64,000 bases of DNA from Novosphingopyxis baekryungensis DSM 16222 (GCF_000420305.1 NZ_ATUR01000003.1:496001-560000); one strand, 5' to 3'; numbered from the stretch's first letter, positions 8,629-17,557 are shown. The notes: generated from the sequence alone by a model not told the origin. Translations and numbers: made by a program.

Positions 8629-10797
8629 ATGCACGCCAAGACGTTTGCAACCGCTCTGCTGCTGGGAAGTGCGCTTACTGCGCTGCCCGCCGCCGCCAAG
8701 GAAGGGATGTATACGCCCGATCAGCTGCCGGAGATTGCCGAGGATCTCAAGGAAACCGGGCTTAAGATCGACCCCGAGCGGCTGGCCGACCTGACCGGTT
8801 TTCCGATGGGTGCCATCGTCTCGCTGGGCGGGTGCTCGGCCAGCTTTGTGTCTCCGCAGGGTCTGGTCGTGTCCAATCATCACTGCGTGCGGGGATCGGT
8901 GCAGTATAATTCCACGGCCGAGCAGAATTATCTGGAAAACGGTTTCCTGGCCAAGAGCATGGCGGACGAAGTGCCCGCCGCGCCCGGCAGCCGGATCTAC
9001 GTCACCACCGAAGACAGCGATGTGACCGCCCGCATGACCGAGGGCACACAGGCGCTCGGCGGCCTGGCCCGTTACAACCTCATCGAACAGCGGATGAAGG
9101 ACATCGTCGCCGAATGCGAAGAAGCGCCGGGATATCGCTGTCAGGTCGCCAGCTTTTATGGCGGCGATCAGTACAAGCTCATCAAGCGTCTGGAAATTCG
9201 CGACGTCCGGCTGGTCTATGCGCCCGCCGATTCCATCGGCAAATATGGCGGCGATGTCGATAACTGGCAGTGGCCCCGCCACACCGGCGATTTCGGCTTT
9301 TATCGCGCCTATGTCGCGCCGGACGGATCGGCGGCGGACTATGCCGAAAGCAATGTGCCCTACAAGCCGGAGCATCATCTGAAGGTCAGCGCGAGCGGCC
9401 TGAAGGAAGGCGATTTCGTGATGGCTGCCGGCTATCCCGGCTCCACCAGCCGCTATGCCCGGCTTGCCGAGGTGGAGAACACCTTCGACTGGCAATATCC
9501 GACCTATATCACGCTGCTGAACAACTGGATCGACACGATCGAGACGACCGCGCCCGAAGGATCGGACGCCCGCGTGAAATATGAGGCGCGTCTCGCCGGC
9601 CTCAACAATTATGAGAAGAACTTGCGCGGCCAGATCCAAGGGGCGCGCAGCGTGGGGCTCGTCGATCGGCGGCGCGAACGGGAAACGGCGTTGAACGCCT
9701 GGATTGCCGCCGATCCGTCGCGCAGCGGCTATGGCGATGCGATCACCCGTCTGGATGCCCTGACGGCGGAGTCCGCAGCGGCGGCCCGTCAGGATTTCTG
9801 GTATAATTTTGCGACCAATTCCCAGCTTCTGGGCACCGCGCAGCGCCTCTATCGCCTCGCCAAGGAAAAGCAGAAGCCCAATGCGGAGCGTGCGCCCGGT
9901 TTTCAGGAACGGGACATGACCTTCTTCCGCCAGGGCCTGCAGGCGCTCGACCGGCGCTTCGATCCTGCCGTCGACAAGGCGGAATGGATGATGTTCCTGA
10001 ACGATTACAAGGCGCAGCCCGAAGCGGCGCATGTGACCGTGTTTGACGAGGCCCTCGGTTTGACGCCGACGCTATCGGACGCCGCTTTGGGCAAGAAGCT
10101 GGACAGCTATTATGCGGGCACCTCCCTCGGTGAAGCGGACAAACGTCTGGCACTGATGGACGCCAGCGCGAGCGAGATCGAAGCCAGCAAGGACCCGTTC
10201 CTGAAACTCGCCGTCGCGCTGTATGCGCGGGACCGGGCGCAGGAGGATGAAAGCAAGGACCGCGCTGGCCGCGGCATGGCGCTGCGCCCTGCCTATATGG
10301 AAGCCATCACCGCATGGCAGCGCCAGAACGGGAAGATCACCTATCCGGATGCCAACAGCACGCTGCGCGTGACCTATGGCACCGTGCTTGGCGGGTCCCC
10401 CAAGGACGGCCTGATCTATGCGCCCTTCACCACGCTGGAAGGGATCACCGCCAAGGACACCGGCGAAGAACCGTTCAACGCGCCCGCGCAGGAACTCGAT
10501 CTGATCCGTGCCAAAGACTATGGCGCCTATGATATGAAGGGCTTGGGCTCCGTGCCGGTAAACTTCCTGTCGGACCTCGATTCCACCGGCGGTAATTCCG
10601 GTTCGGCCACGCTGAATGCGCGCGGCGAACTGGTCGGCCTGCTGTTCGATGGCACATTCGAAAGCGTGAATTCGGATTGGGATTTCGACCCGAGAACCAC
10701 CCGCACCATCCATGTCGACACGCGCTACATGCTGTGGACGATGGACAAGGTCGATAATGCCGATGCGCTGATCGCGGAAATGGACATCGTCAACTGA
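8629..10797 (+). CDS. secreted S46 dipeptidyl peptidase, DPP7-type
   Basis: A 722-residue exported serine peptidase that removes dipeptides from oligopeptides in the periplasm. It has a Sec signal peptide ending near LPAAAK. The chymotrypsin-like charge relay is visible: catalytic His in VVSNHHCVRG (near residue 84) and Ser657 in GGNSGSATL. The residue 18 positions after the Ser is Gly (LLFDG, residue 675). In the family this position is Gly in DPP7 (hydrophobic preference) and Arg in DPP11 (acidic preference), so DPP7-like specificity is inferred. Start 8629 is used because AAAGGA lies 8 nt upstream and the signal peptide begins directly; ATG 8620 abuts the Shine-Dalgarno. A 10-bp hairpin follows the stop. 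Confidence 0.94.
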   Translation: MHAKTFATALLLGSALTALPAAAKEGMYTPDQLPEIAEDLKETGLKIDPERLADLTGFPMGAIVSLGGCSASFVSPQGLVVSNHHCVRGSVQYNSTAEQNYLENGFLAKSMADEVPAAPGSRIYVTTEDSDVTARMTEGTQALGGLARYNLIEQRMKDIVAECEEAPGYRCQVASFYGGDQYKLIKRLEIRDVRLVYAPADSIGKYGGDVDNWQWPRHTGDFGFYRAYVAPDGSAADYAESNVPYKPEHHLKVSASGLKEGDFVMAAGYPGSTSRYARLAEVENTFDWQYPTYITLLNNWIDTIETTAPEGSDARVKYEARLAGLNNYEKNLRGQIQGARSVGLVDRRRERETALNAWIAADPSRSGYGDAITRLDALTAESAAAARQDFWYNFATNSQLLGTAQRLYRLAKEKQKPNAERAPGFQERDMTFFRQGLQALDRRFDPAVDKAEWMMFLNDYKAQPEAAHVTVFDEALGLTPTLSDAALGKKLDSYYAGTSLGEADKRLALMDASASEIEASKDPFLKLAVALYARDRAQEDESKDRAGRGMALRPAYMEAITAWQRQNGKITYPDANSTLRVTYGTVLGGSPKDGLIYAPFTTLEGITAKDTGEEPFNAPAQELDLIRAKDYGAYDMKGLGSVPVNFLSDLDSTGGNSGSATLNARGELVGLLFDGTFESVNSDWDFDPRTTRTIHVDTRYMLWTMDKVDNADALIAEMDIVN

Positions 10798-10803
10798 TCT
10801 GCC

Positions 10804-10827
10804 GGCCCTCCCCCACCGGGGAGGGCC
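10804..10827 (+). terminator. GC-rich hairpin after the S46 peptidase gene
   Basis: A perfect 10-bp stem (GGCCCTCCCC with GGGGAGGGCC) and a 4-nt loop, starting 6 nt after the stop codon. No T-tract follows, so it may be a 3'-end stabiliser or a weak or Rho-assisted terminator. Confidence 0.5.
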
Positions 10828-10879
10828 ATTGGCAAACGCGCCGCCTTTGGGTGCACAGTCGCCCACATATTAAAGACAC

Positions 10880-10911
10880 AAAAAAAACGGGCAGCCGGCA
10901 GGCTACCCGTT
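10880..10911 (-). terminator. intrinsic terminator of hupB
   Basis: Read on the minus strand, AACGGGTAGCC and GGCTGCCCGTT form an 11-bp stem with one mismatch and a 4-nt loop, followed by a run of eight T with one break. It lies about 45 nt beyond the hupB stop, a classic Rho-independent terminator. Confidence 0.85.
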
Positions 10912-10954
10912 TCAAACTTCATAACGTCTGCCGAGCGCGATTGCGCCGGCTGGC

Positions 10955-11227
10955 TCAGTTGACGGCGTCTTTCAACGCCTTGCCGGCCTTGAACTTCGGC
11001 TGCGTCGATGCCGGAATGGTCATCGGTTCACCGGTCCGTGGATTGCGGCCCGTAGAGGCCTTGCGCTGCGACACGGAGAATGTGCCAAAACCGACAAGGC
11101 GCACATCACCGCCGTCTTTCAACGTGGACGTGATGGTGTCGAACACCGATTCCACGGCCTTGCTGGCATCGGATTTGCTCAGACCGCTCGTATCGGCCAC
11201 CTGATTGACGAGATCTTGCTTGTTCAT
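10955..11227 (-). CDS. hupB: HU family DNA-binding protein
   Basis: A 90-residue histone-like nucleoid protein, the normal length for HU/IHF. It starts MNKQDLVNQVA and carries the family signature GFGTFSVSQRKASTGRNPRT in the DNA-binding beta arm, with the intercalating Pro region IPASTQPKFKAGK. HU dimers bend and compact DNA. It lies downstream of lon, as in many proteobacteria, but has its own promoter (TTGACA at 11322) and its own terminator, so it can be expressed separately. Confidence 0.97.
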   Translation of the reverse strand: MNKQDLVNQVADTSGLSKSDASKAVESVFDTITSTLKDGGDVRLVGFGTFSVSQRKASTGRNPRTGEPMTIPASTQPKFKAGKALKDAVN

Positions 11228-11292
11228 TGGCGGGAACCCCCTCTTCTAATTTTTTTGTCAATTCGCTTGAATCGCGGCTTTGCCGTAGCGGC

Positions 11293-11322
11293 GAGTTAGA
11301 AGCAGCCAGAGCGGACTGTCAA
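11293..11322 (-). promoter_or_regulatory. sigma70-type promoter of hupB
   Basis: Minus-strand TTGACA (11322-11317), an 18-nt spacer, then TAACTC (11298-11293), about 65 nt upstream of the hupB start codon. The -35 is consensus; the -10 is degenerate, as is common in high-GC alphaproteobacteria. Confidence 0.55.
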
Positions 11323-11360
11323 AGGATAATCCCGCAATTCTGCGGTTCAGCGCCAGTCCC

Positions 11361-11412
11361 ACCCTCTGTATCGCCGCCGCGCCGCCATGGGCCGGAAACA
11401 GATACAGAGGGT
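11361..11412. repeat. 12-bp perfect inverted repeat between lon and hupB
   Basis: ACCCTCTGTATC at 11361-11372 and GATACAGAGGGT at 11401-11412 with a 28-nt GC-rich spacer, 10 nt beyond the lon stop. On the lon transcript it folds as a long-loop hairpin without a T-run. It could protect the lon 3' end or bind a protein. Confidence 0.6.
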
Positions 11413-11422
11413 GTATCGGCGA

Positions 11423-13834
11423 TCAGTGCGTAACCTTTGGCCCCTGCACGCCAGCCGCCGTATCCGGCTGCACCGCGCTTTGCGACCAGGCCGCCAGCTC
11501 ATCGGCTTCGGTCCAGTCGATCGCTTCCAGCTTCTCGGTAAGAGCATGGGCCAGCACTTCATCGACATGGCTCACCGGCACGATTTCCAGCCCGGAGGTG
11601 ATGTTGTCCGGGATCTCGACCAAATCCTTGCGGTTTTCTTCCGGGATCAGAACCTTGGTAATGCCGCCGCGCAGCGCCGCCAGCAGCTTTTCCTTGAGGC
11701 CGCCGATCGGAAGCACGCGGCCACGCAGCGTAACCTCGCCGGTCATCGCAACTTCGCGGCGGACCGGAATGCCGGTCAGCGTCGAGATGATCGCCGTCAC
11801 CATGCCCACGCCCGCCGATGGCCCGTCCTTCGGCACCGCCCCTTCGGGCAGGTGGATGTGGACGTCCTTGCGCGCAAAAAGGCTGGGCTTGATGCCATAG
11901 CTCGGTGCGCGCGCCTTCACGAAGCTGAGCGCGGTCTGGATGGATTCGTTCATCACATCGCCAAGCGTGCCGGTGGACCGGATCTGGCCCTTGCCGCTGA
12001 CGGTCACGGCCTCGATGGTCAGCAGTTGCCCGCCAACCTCGGTCCATGCCAGCCCGGTGACCGCACCGATCTGATCCTCTTCCTCGCCGATATCGTGGCG
12101 GAATTTGCGCACACCGGCAAAATCGGAGAGATTATCCGGCGTCACCGTCATCCGCTCATATTTCTTCTCGAGAATACCGCGCAGCACCTTGCGGGCCAGT
12201 TTGGCAATCTCGCGTTCCAGGGTGCGGACACCGGCTTCGCGCGTATAATAGCGGATCAGATCGCGCAGGCCGTCTTCGGTCAGCTCGAACTCGCCTTCGG
12301 CAAGCCCGTGCGCATCGAACTGCTTTTCGATCAAATGGCGCTTGGCAATCTCGACCTTTTCGTCCTCGGTATAGCCTTCCAGCCGGATGATCTCCATCCG
12401 GTCCAGCAAGGGCTGCGGCAGGTTCATCGTATTGGCGGTGCAGACGAACATGATGTCCGAAAGATCGATGTCGATTTCCAGATAATGATCCTGGAACTTG
12501 CCGTTCTGCTCCGGGTCCAGCACCTCGAGCAGCGCAGAGGCAGGATCGCCGCGGAAATCCTGGCCCAGCTTGTCGATCTCATCGAGCAGGAACAACGGGT
12601 TCATCGTGCCGGATTTTTTCAGGTTCGACACCACCTTGCCCGGCAGTGAGCCGATATAGGTGCGCCGATGCCCGCGGATTTCCGCCTCGTCGCGCACGCC
12701 GCCCAGCGACTGGCGGACAAATTCGCGTCCGCAGGCCTTGGCAATGGAGCGCCCGAGCGAGGTCTTGCCCACACCGGGCGGGCCGACGAGGCACAGGATC
12801 GGCCCCTTCAGCTTGTTGGTGCGCGCCTGAACCGCCAGATATTCGACGATCCGGTCCTTCACCTTTTCCAGCGCATAATGATCGTCATCGAGCACGTCCT
12901 GCGCTTCGGCGATGTTCTTCTTGAGCCGCGACTTCTTGCCCCAGGGCAAGCCAAGCAGCGTATCAAGATAGTTGCGCACAACGGTCGCCTCGGCGCTCAT
13001 CGGCTGCATGCCCTTCAGCTTCTTCAGCTCGGACTGCGCCTTGGCCTTGGCTTCCTTGGACAGTTTCAGCTTCTCGATCTTGGACGTCAGCTCGGCCAGC
13101 TCATCGCCATCCTCGCCGTCGTCCGATCCCAGCTCGCGCTGGATCGCCTTCATCTGCTCGTTCAGATAATATTCGCGCTGGGTCTTTTCCATTTGGCGCT
13201 TCACACGGCCCCGGATCTTCTTTTCGACCTGCAGCACGCCAAGCTCGCCCTCCATGAAGGCGAACGCCATTTCCAGGCGCTTCATGATATCCATCTCGAC
13301 GAGCAGCGACTGCTTGTCGGCCACCTTGATATTGATATTGCCGGCAATGGCATCGGCCAGCGCGGAGGCATCGTCGATCTCGCTAAGCTGCACGGCGGTT
13401 TCCGCCGGCAGCTTGCGGTTGAGCTTGGAATAATTGTCGAACTGATCGACCACCGAGCGCATCAGCGCCTGCACGTCCTTGCCCTCGGCCGGCGCTTCCT
13501 CGGGGAAATTGACTTGCGCGGCGCAATAGCCGTCCCGCTCGTCAATATCTTCCAACGCGACGCGCTGCTTGCCTTCAACCAGCACGCGCACGGTGCCATC
13601 GGGCAGTTTCAGCAGCTGCATGATCGTGGCGGTCACGCCCATTTCATACAGATCGTCGCGGCCCGGATCATCCTCGGCCGGATCGAGCTGTGCGATGAGG
13701 ACGATTTCCTTGTCGCTCTCCATCGCCTTTTCCAGCGCGACGACGGATTTGTCACGACCGACGAAAAGAGGCACGATCATGCCCGGAAACACAACGATAT
13801 CGCGCAGCGGCAACAGCGGTAAAGACTGACTCAT
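11423..13834 (-). CDS. lon: ATP-dependent protease Lon
   Basis: An 803-residue soluble AAA+ serine protease of full LonA length that degrades misfolded and regulatory proteins. The N-terminal substrate domain begins [15 protein letters not shown]. The coiled region around residues 200-290 is charged. Walker A is [11 protein letters not shown] (near 355) and Walker B is LFLLDEIDK. The C-terminal protease domain carries the Ser-Lys dyad: Ser in [10 protein letters not shown] and Lys in [12 protein letters not shown]. The C-terminus ([15 protein letters not shown]) is poorly conserved. It lies between ybaB and hupB on the same strand. A promoter-like element sits just upstream (13875-13905). Confidence 0.98.
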   Translation of the reverse strand: MSQSLPLLPLRDIVVFPGMIVPLFVGRDKSVVALEKAMESDKEIVLIAQLDPAEDDPGRDDLYEMGVTATIMQLLKLPDGTVRVLVEGKQRVALEDIDERDGYCAAQVNFPEEAPAEGKDVQALMRSVVDQFDNYSKLNRKLPAETAVQLSEIDDASALADAIAGNINIKVADKQSLLVEMDIMKRLEMAFAFMEGELGVLQVEKKIRGRVKRQMEKTQREYYLNEQMKAIQRELGSDDGEDGDELAELTSKIEKLKLSKEAKAKAQSELKKLKGMQPMSAEATVVRNYLDTLLGLPWGKKSRLKKNIAEAQDVLDDDHYALEKVKDRIVEYLAVQARTNKLKGPILCLVGPPGVGKTSLGRSIAKACGREFVRQSLGGVRDEAEIRGHRRTYIGSLPGKVVSNLKKSGTMNPLFLLDEIDKLGQDFRGDPASALLEVLDPEQNGKFQDHYLEIDIDLSDIMFVCTANTMNLPQPLLDRMEIIRLEGYTEDEKVEIAKRHLIEKQFDAHGLAEGEFELTEDGLRDLIRYYTREAGVRTLEREIAKLARKVLRGILEKKYERMTVTPDNLSDFAGVRKFRHDIGEEEDQIGAVTGLAWTEVGGQLLTIEAVTVSGKGQIRSTGTLGDVMNESIQTALSFVKARAPSYGIKPSLFARKDVHIHLPEGAVPKDGPSAGVGMVTAIISTLTGIPVRREVAMTGEVTLRGRVLPIGGLKEKLLAALRGGITKVLIPEENRKDLVEIPDNITSGLEIVPVSHVDEVLAHALTEKLEAIDWTEADELAAWSQSAVQPDTAAGVQGPKVTH

Positions 13835-13874
13835 ATCTACTCCCAGCGCCGCAAACTCCCATGCGGCGTAACCC

Positions 13875-13905
13875 CATATATGGTGGGCGGCCCCGTGCCC
13901 TTCAA
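13875..13905 (-). promoter_or_regulatory. possible lon promoter (sigma70 or heat-shock-like)
   Basis: Minus strand: TTGAAG at 13905-13900 followed 16-19 nt later by CCATATATGGGG. The second element partly matches the alphaproteobacterial heat-shock -10 CYTATNTNNG (one mismatch), but the spacing to the -35-like element is longer than usual. About 45 nt upstream of the lon ATG. Confidence 0.35.
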
Positions 13906-13912
13906 CCGCGCC

Positions 13913-14248
13913 TCAGAAAGGCAGCTTGAAGCCCGCAGGCAGCGGCAGACCGGCGGTCATATCGCCCATTTCCTTCTGCGCGGCGGCATCGGCCTTGTCG
14001 CGCGCATCGTTGAGCGCGGCGGCCACCAGATCTTCCAGCATCTGCTTTTCGCTGGCCACCATCAGACTGTCGTCGATCGCGACCGAGCGGATCGAGCCCT
14101 TGGCGGTGGCGACAATCTTGACGAGGCCGCCACCGGCGACGCCCTCGACCTCGATCGTCTCCAGCTTGCCCTGGGATTCCTCCATCTGCTTCTGGATATT
14201 CTGCGCCGCTTCCTGCGCGGCCTTGATCATCGATTCCATATCTTTCAT
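13913..14248 (-). CDS. ybaB: YbaB/EbfC family nucleoid-associated protein
   Basis: A 111-residue small DNA-binding protein of the YbaB/EbfC family, which forms tweezer-like dimers. It shows the N-terminal helix (KDMESMIKAAQEAAQNIQKQ), the central VEGVAGGGLVKIVATAKG beta segment and the C-terminal DLVAAALNDARDKAD helix. The start at 14248 is fixed by an ATGA overlap with the dnaX stop and by GGAG 9 nt upstream; an ATG 15 nt further upstream lacks a ribosome site. The dnaX-ybaB pair is conserved in many bacteria, where recR often follows; here lon follows instead. Confidence 0.95.
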   Translation of the reverse strand: MKDMESMIKAAQEAAQNIQKQMEESQGKLETIEVEGVAGGGLVKIVATAKGSIRSVAIDDSLMVASEKQMLEDLVAAALNDARDKADAAAQKEMGDMTAGLPLPAGFKLPF

Positions 14249-16053
14249 GCGCTTGCGCTCCATTGCTGCGGATCATTGTCCGACTGTGTTTCCAGAATGA
14301 CGGCGTCCGGAAAGGCTTCCAGCGCCGCCTTGACCAAGGGCGATTCCATCAGCGCCTTGCGCGCCGCGTCCGCCTGTTGTCGTTGTTGCTCGGCCTGCGA
14401 AGGGGCCGCCTCGCCCGCGCCCTCTCCCACCGTCCAGCGCTCGCCGGTCAGCTTGAACAGGACATCGCGCACATCATTCTCGAACCCGTTGGGCATGCGC
14501 CCGGCAGGCTGATAGATCAGCTCCGGCGGCGCATAGCGCACCAGGCGCATGGCGTCGCTCATGATTGCGGCAACCAGCGGTCGCTCGGGCTCCACCAGAT
14601 CGATCAATGCGGCGAAATCTCCCGGCATGGCCTGTGCCGTGTCGCTGGCGCCGCTCCACGGCGGGCTCTCGCCTGGGTTGGTGTCGCCAGCATCGGGTGC
14701 GGACATTTGCGGCGGCGCCGGGGCCGATTCCGGCTCGGCAGGCGCCGGGCCGCCTTCCGTCAGCATTCGCGCCAGCTCACCCGGATCGGGCAAGGTCGCG
14801 GCGTGCATCAGGCGCAGCAGCGCCATCTCGCATGCCTGCATCGGCATGGCGGCACCGCGCACCTCATCATGCCCTTTCAGCAGCAATTGCCAGAGACGAT
14901 GCAGCACGGGGAAGGACAGGCGGTCCGCCCATTCCTTCAGCGCCGCGCGTGCTTCTTCGGATAGCGACGGATCGGCATGGCCCCCCGCTTTGGCAATGGT
15001 CACCAGATGCACTTCGGAAAGCAGGCCGGAAAGGATCGCCAGCGGCTCCACCCCCAGGCTATGCTGTTCCTTCAGCGCGCCGAGCATGGCCGCCACGTCG
15101 CCGGACAGCAGCAGCCCGAGCAGCCGCCGGATCGCGCCGCGATCGCTCAGGCCCAGCATGTCGCGCACCTGATCGGCGGTAACGCGGCCATCGCCGTCCA
15201 TATCGGCATGCGCGATCGCCTGATCGAGAATGGACAGCCCGTCGCGCACCGATCCTTCGGCGGCATGGGCGACAAGCTCGACCGCTTCGTCCGCCGCAGT
15301 GACGCCTTCCTTCTCGACGATCTCGGCAAAATGCCGCGCCAAGAGGTCCACCGGAATACGCTTCAGGTCGAAGCGCTGGCACCGCGACAGCACCGTCACC
15401 GGCACTTTCTGCACCTCGGTCGTGGCAAACAGAAATTTGACATGCGGCGGCGGCTCTTCCAGCGTCTTCAACAGCGCGTTGAAGGCGTTTTTGGACAGCA
15501 TGTGCACTTCGTCGATAATGTAAATCTTGTAGCGCGCCGACACGGCGGCATAGCGCACCGCCTCGATAATCTCCCGCACGTCGTCCACACCGGTATGGCT
15601 GGCGGCGTCCATCTCGATCACATCGATATGCCGCCCCTCCGCAATCGCGCGGCACGGTTCGCAGACACCGCAAGGGCTGATCGTCGGGCCGCCCTGCCCG
15701 TCCGGACCGATGCAGTTGAGCGCCTTGGCGATCAGGCGCGCAGTCGACGTCTTGCCGACCCCGCGCACGCCCGTCATCAGAAAGGCATGGGCCAGCCGGT
15801 CGCGCTTGATGGCGTTGGCCAGCGTCTGCACCATCGCATCCTGGCCGATCAGCGCATCGAAACTTTGCGGCCGATATTTACGCGCCAGCACCCGGTAAGC
15901 CGGGTCCGTGCCGGTCACCGTTTCGGGCACGCTGGCCGCCGCGGGGGCGGCAGCAGGCGGCGGCGCGGCGGGCTCGGGCAGGCCAAGGCCCAGCGCATCC
16001 TCCGGCATATCGGGATCGCGCGGCGTCAGATCGAGATCGTTGGAATCAGGCAT
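14245..16053 (-). CDS. dnaX: DNA polymerase III subunits gamma/tau
   Basis: A 602-residue clamp-loader ATPase. The AAA+ module starts at YRVLARKYRPQSFDALIGQD. Walker A is GVRGVGKTSTARL, the zinc site has four Cys (CIGP, then CGVCEPC), Walker B is IYIIDEVHML, and sensor 1 lies near FATTEVQKVP. The C-terminal 200 residues contain a Pro/Ala linker and a tau-like domain that binds polymerase and helicase. No slippery A-rich frameshift site was seen, so a short gamma form by frameshifting is not supported. The first 50 residues are an acidic and Pro/Ala extension before the AAA+ core. I chose ATG 16053; a longer frame to 16104 has no ribosome site. The SRP RNA gene lies directly upstream. Confidence 0.96.
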   Translation of the reverse strand: MPDSNDLDLTPRDPDMPEDALGLGLPEPAAPPPAAAPAAASVPETVTGTDPAYRVLARKYRPQSFDALIGQDAMVQTLANAIKRDRLAHAFLMTGVRGVGKTSTARLIAKALNCIGPDGQGGPTISPCGVCEPCRAIAEGRHIDVIEMDAASHTGVDDVREIIEAVRYAAVSARYKIYIIDEVHMLSKNAFNALLKTLEEPPPHVKFLFATTEVQKVPVTVLSRCQRFDLKRIPVDLLARHFAEIVEKEGVTAADEAVELVAHAAEGSVRDGLSILDQAIAHADMDGDGRVTADQVRDMLGLSDRGAIRRLLGLLLSGDVAAMLGALKEQHSLGVEPLAILSGLLSEVHLVTIAKAGGHADPSLSEEARAALKEWADRLSFPVLHRLWQLLLKGHDEVRGAAMPMQACEMALLRLMHAATLPDPGELARMLTEGGPAPAEPESAPAPPQMSAPDAGDTNPGESPPWSGASDTAQAMPGDFAALIDLVEPERPLVAAIMSDAMRLVRYAPPELIYQPAGRMPNGFENDVRDVLFKLTGERWTVGEGAGEAAPSQAEQQRQQADAARKALMESPLVKAALEAFPDAVILETQSDNDPQQWSASA

Positions 16054-16164
16054 CGAGGCGCAATGTAGGGTGGCAAATGCCCCCTGTCGAACCGCGCGCG
16101 GCAAAATCCGTGGATAAACGGTGCCGCGCTGTCGCGCGCATCGTGCAGTGCACTGACCTGTCAG

Positions 16165-16260
16165 GAAAAGTAGGAGCCGGACGACCCGCAGCGAATATCG
16201 TTACGGCTGCTTCCGTCAGGACCTGACCGGGTTGGCGAATGCCACGTCCGCCCGACTCCC
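16165..16260 (-). ncRNA. ffs: signal recognition particle RNA, small bacterial type (4.5S)
   Basis: The minus strand carries the universally conserved SRP domain IV core: GGTCAGGTCC, then GGAAGCAGCC and TAACGA, on either side of the tetraloop helix. The ends pair: GGGAGTCGGGCGGAC at the 5' end with GTCGTCCGGCTCC at the 3' end, giving a single rod of about 96 nt. The 5' end is set 7 nt after a good -10 element, and the 3' end is followed by CTACTTTTCC, a possible termination tract. The RNA pairs with Ffh to target membrane proteins to SecYEG. Placement directly upstream of dnaX recalls the scr-dnaX order of Bacillus. End coordinates are approximate within about 5 nt. Confidence 0.93.
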
Positions 16261-16266
16261 GAACGG

Positions 16267-16295
16267 CATATGGCGAAGACCCGGCGCGAATGCAA
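16267..16295 (-). promoter_or_regulatory. promoter of the SRP RNA gene
   Basis: Minus-strand TTGCAT (16295-16290), a 17-nt spacer, then CATATG (16272-16267). The predicted start, 7 nt later at 16260, coincides with the first base of the SRP RNA terminal helix, which supports both calls. Confidence 0.65.
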
Positions 16296-16297
16296 GA

Positions 16298-17212
16298 TCA
16301 GCGATCGGCTGCAATTCCGCTGGCCGCCAGGGCCGCCACTTTGGCGATGGCCGCATCCGCCGCTGCCGCATCGGTGGCCGGACGATCGAGATAGACCGCA
16401 ATGACATAAGGCTCCGTGCGCGGGCTCGGGCGCACCACCGCCACGTCATTATAGGCCGGGTTGGGAAAGCCGCAGGTCCCGGTCTTGTCACCGACCACCC
16501 ACCGCGCGGGCAGGCCGGCACGAATCCGCGCGCCGCCCGTTTCGCTGGCACGCAGCCATGTTTCCAGCTGCGCTTTGGAGATGTTGTTCAGTCGGTTTCC
16601 GGTCAGCAGCCGATGCAGCGTCTTGCCCATCGCGGCGGGCGTGGTGGTGTCGCGCATGTCTCCGGCCGCATTCTCGTTGAGATCCGGCTCCAGCCGCGAT
16701 GGCCAGCTCACCTTGTCGCCGGTCGTGCGCAGCCACTGGAACAGTGTGCCCGGCCCGCCGACCAGATCATAAAGCAGATTTGCCGCGCTGTTATCGCTCA
16801 GCGAAACCGCCGCGCCCGCCGCGCCGCCCAGCGTGACCGAGCCGACGGCGGCATATCGCTCGACATAAGGCGAATAGCCGACCAGATCGGCCGGATCGAA
16901 CGCCAGTGGCTGATCGAGATCGTAACTGCCCTGCTGAACGCCTTCCAGAACCATCGCGGCCAAGAGCGTCTTGAATGTCGAGCACATCGCAAACCGCTCA
17001 TCGGCGCGATAGGCCAGCAAGGATTTACCGTCCGCATCGACAACGAAAGCGCCGAGGCGCCCGCCGGTTTCCGTCTCGATCGCGACCATCTGCGCCCCCA
17101 AATCGGACGGCGGGGCGAAAAACGGTTTGGGCGCAAGGATTTCCGTTACCGGTGCCAGCACGGAACAGCCACCAAGCCCGGCGCATGCCGCCAGAAGGAG
17201 CAGCCGGCGCAC
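16298..17212 (-). CDS. class A beta-lactamase, predicted lipoprotein
   Basis: A 304-residue serine beta-lactamase. The N-terminus is a lipoprotein signal with lipobox LGGC (Cys16), so it should be membrane-anchored. All class A motifs are present: CSTFK (Ser78, Ambler 70, and Lys81), SDN (139-141, Ambler 130-132), EPDLN (Glu175, Ambler 166) and KTGTCG (243-248, Ambler 234-239). Cys77 and Cys247 fall at Ambler 69 and 238, the disulfide pair typical of KPC, SME and GES carbapenemases, with Thr at 237 as in KPC. This suggests, but does not prove, a broad spectrum. It starts with GTG 4 nt after the ferredoxin stop and is probably translationally coupled to it. Confidence 0.94.
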   Translation of the reverse strand: MRRLLLLAACAGLGGCSVLAPVTEILAPKPFFAPPSDLGAQMVAIETETGGRLGAFVVDADGKSLLAYRADERFAMCSTFKTLLAAMVLEGVQQGSYDLDQPLAFDPADLVGYSPYVERYAAVGSVTLGGAAGAAVSLSDNSAANLLYDLVGGPGTLFQWLRTTGDKVSWPSRLEPDLNENAAGDMRDTTTPAAMGKTLHRLLTGNRLNNISKAQLETWLRASETGGARIRAGLPARWVVGDKTGTCGFPNPAYNDVAVVRPSPRTEPYVIAVYLDRPATDAAAADAAIAKVAALAASGIAADR

Positions 17213-17216
17213 CCCG

Positions 17217-17552
17217 TCAGACCCCCTGCATGTTGCGGCTTTCGCCCGGAATGCGCACCGTCAGCCCGTCGAGCTGCTCGGTCAGGTCGATCTGGCAGCT
17301 CAGGCGGCTGGTGCGGCGTGCCCCGGCGGCCAGATCGAGCATATCCTCTTCTTCCTCGCTGGCGGGCGGCAGCTTGTCGAACCAGTTCGCATCGATAATG
17401 ACATGGCAGGTGGAACAGGCCATCTGCCCCTCGCAGGTGCCTTCCAGCGGCTGGCCATTGGCCTGGCCCAGCCGGAGCAGATTATCGCCCGGCGCGCCTT
17501 CCACATGCTGCTCGGTTTCGCCATCGCTCGACAGGAATGTAACTTTCACCAT
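17217..17552 (-). CDS. 2Fe-2S ferredoxin, adrenodoxin type
   Basis: A 111-residue electron-transfer protein with the vertebrate/ISC-type 2Fe-2S pattern: CEGQMACSTC (C-x5-C-x2-C) and a fourth Cys in RLSCQIDLTEQLDG. The C-terminal region LDGLTVRIP matches adrenodoxin-type and Isc ferredoxins. It follows the two cysteine desulfurase genes at 5 bp spacing, so a role in delivering electrons for Fe-S cluster assembly is likely. The beta-lactamase gene follows 4 nt downstream. Confidence 0.94.
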   Translation of the reverse strand: MVKVTFLSSDGETEQHVEGAPGDNLLRLGQANGQPLEGTCEGQMACSTCHVIIDANWFDKLPPASEEEEDMLDLAAGARRTSRLSCQIDLTEQLDGLTVRIPGESRNMQGV

Positions 17553-17557
17553 ATGCC

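Noticed and set aside
11387-13822. Two long plus-strand frames opposite lon (420 and 384 codons)
   Set aside because: Antisense to clearly functional Lon; no recognisable domains.
14245-16053. Programmed frameshift in dnaX
   Set aside because: No A- or AG-rich slippery heptamer with a following hairpin was found in the expected region.
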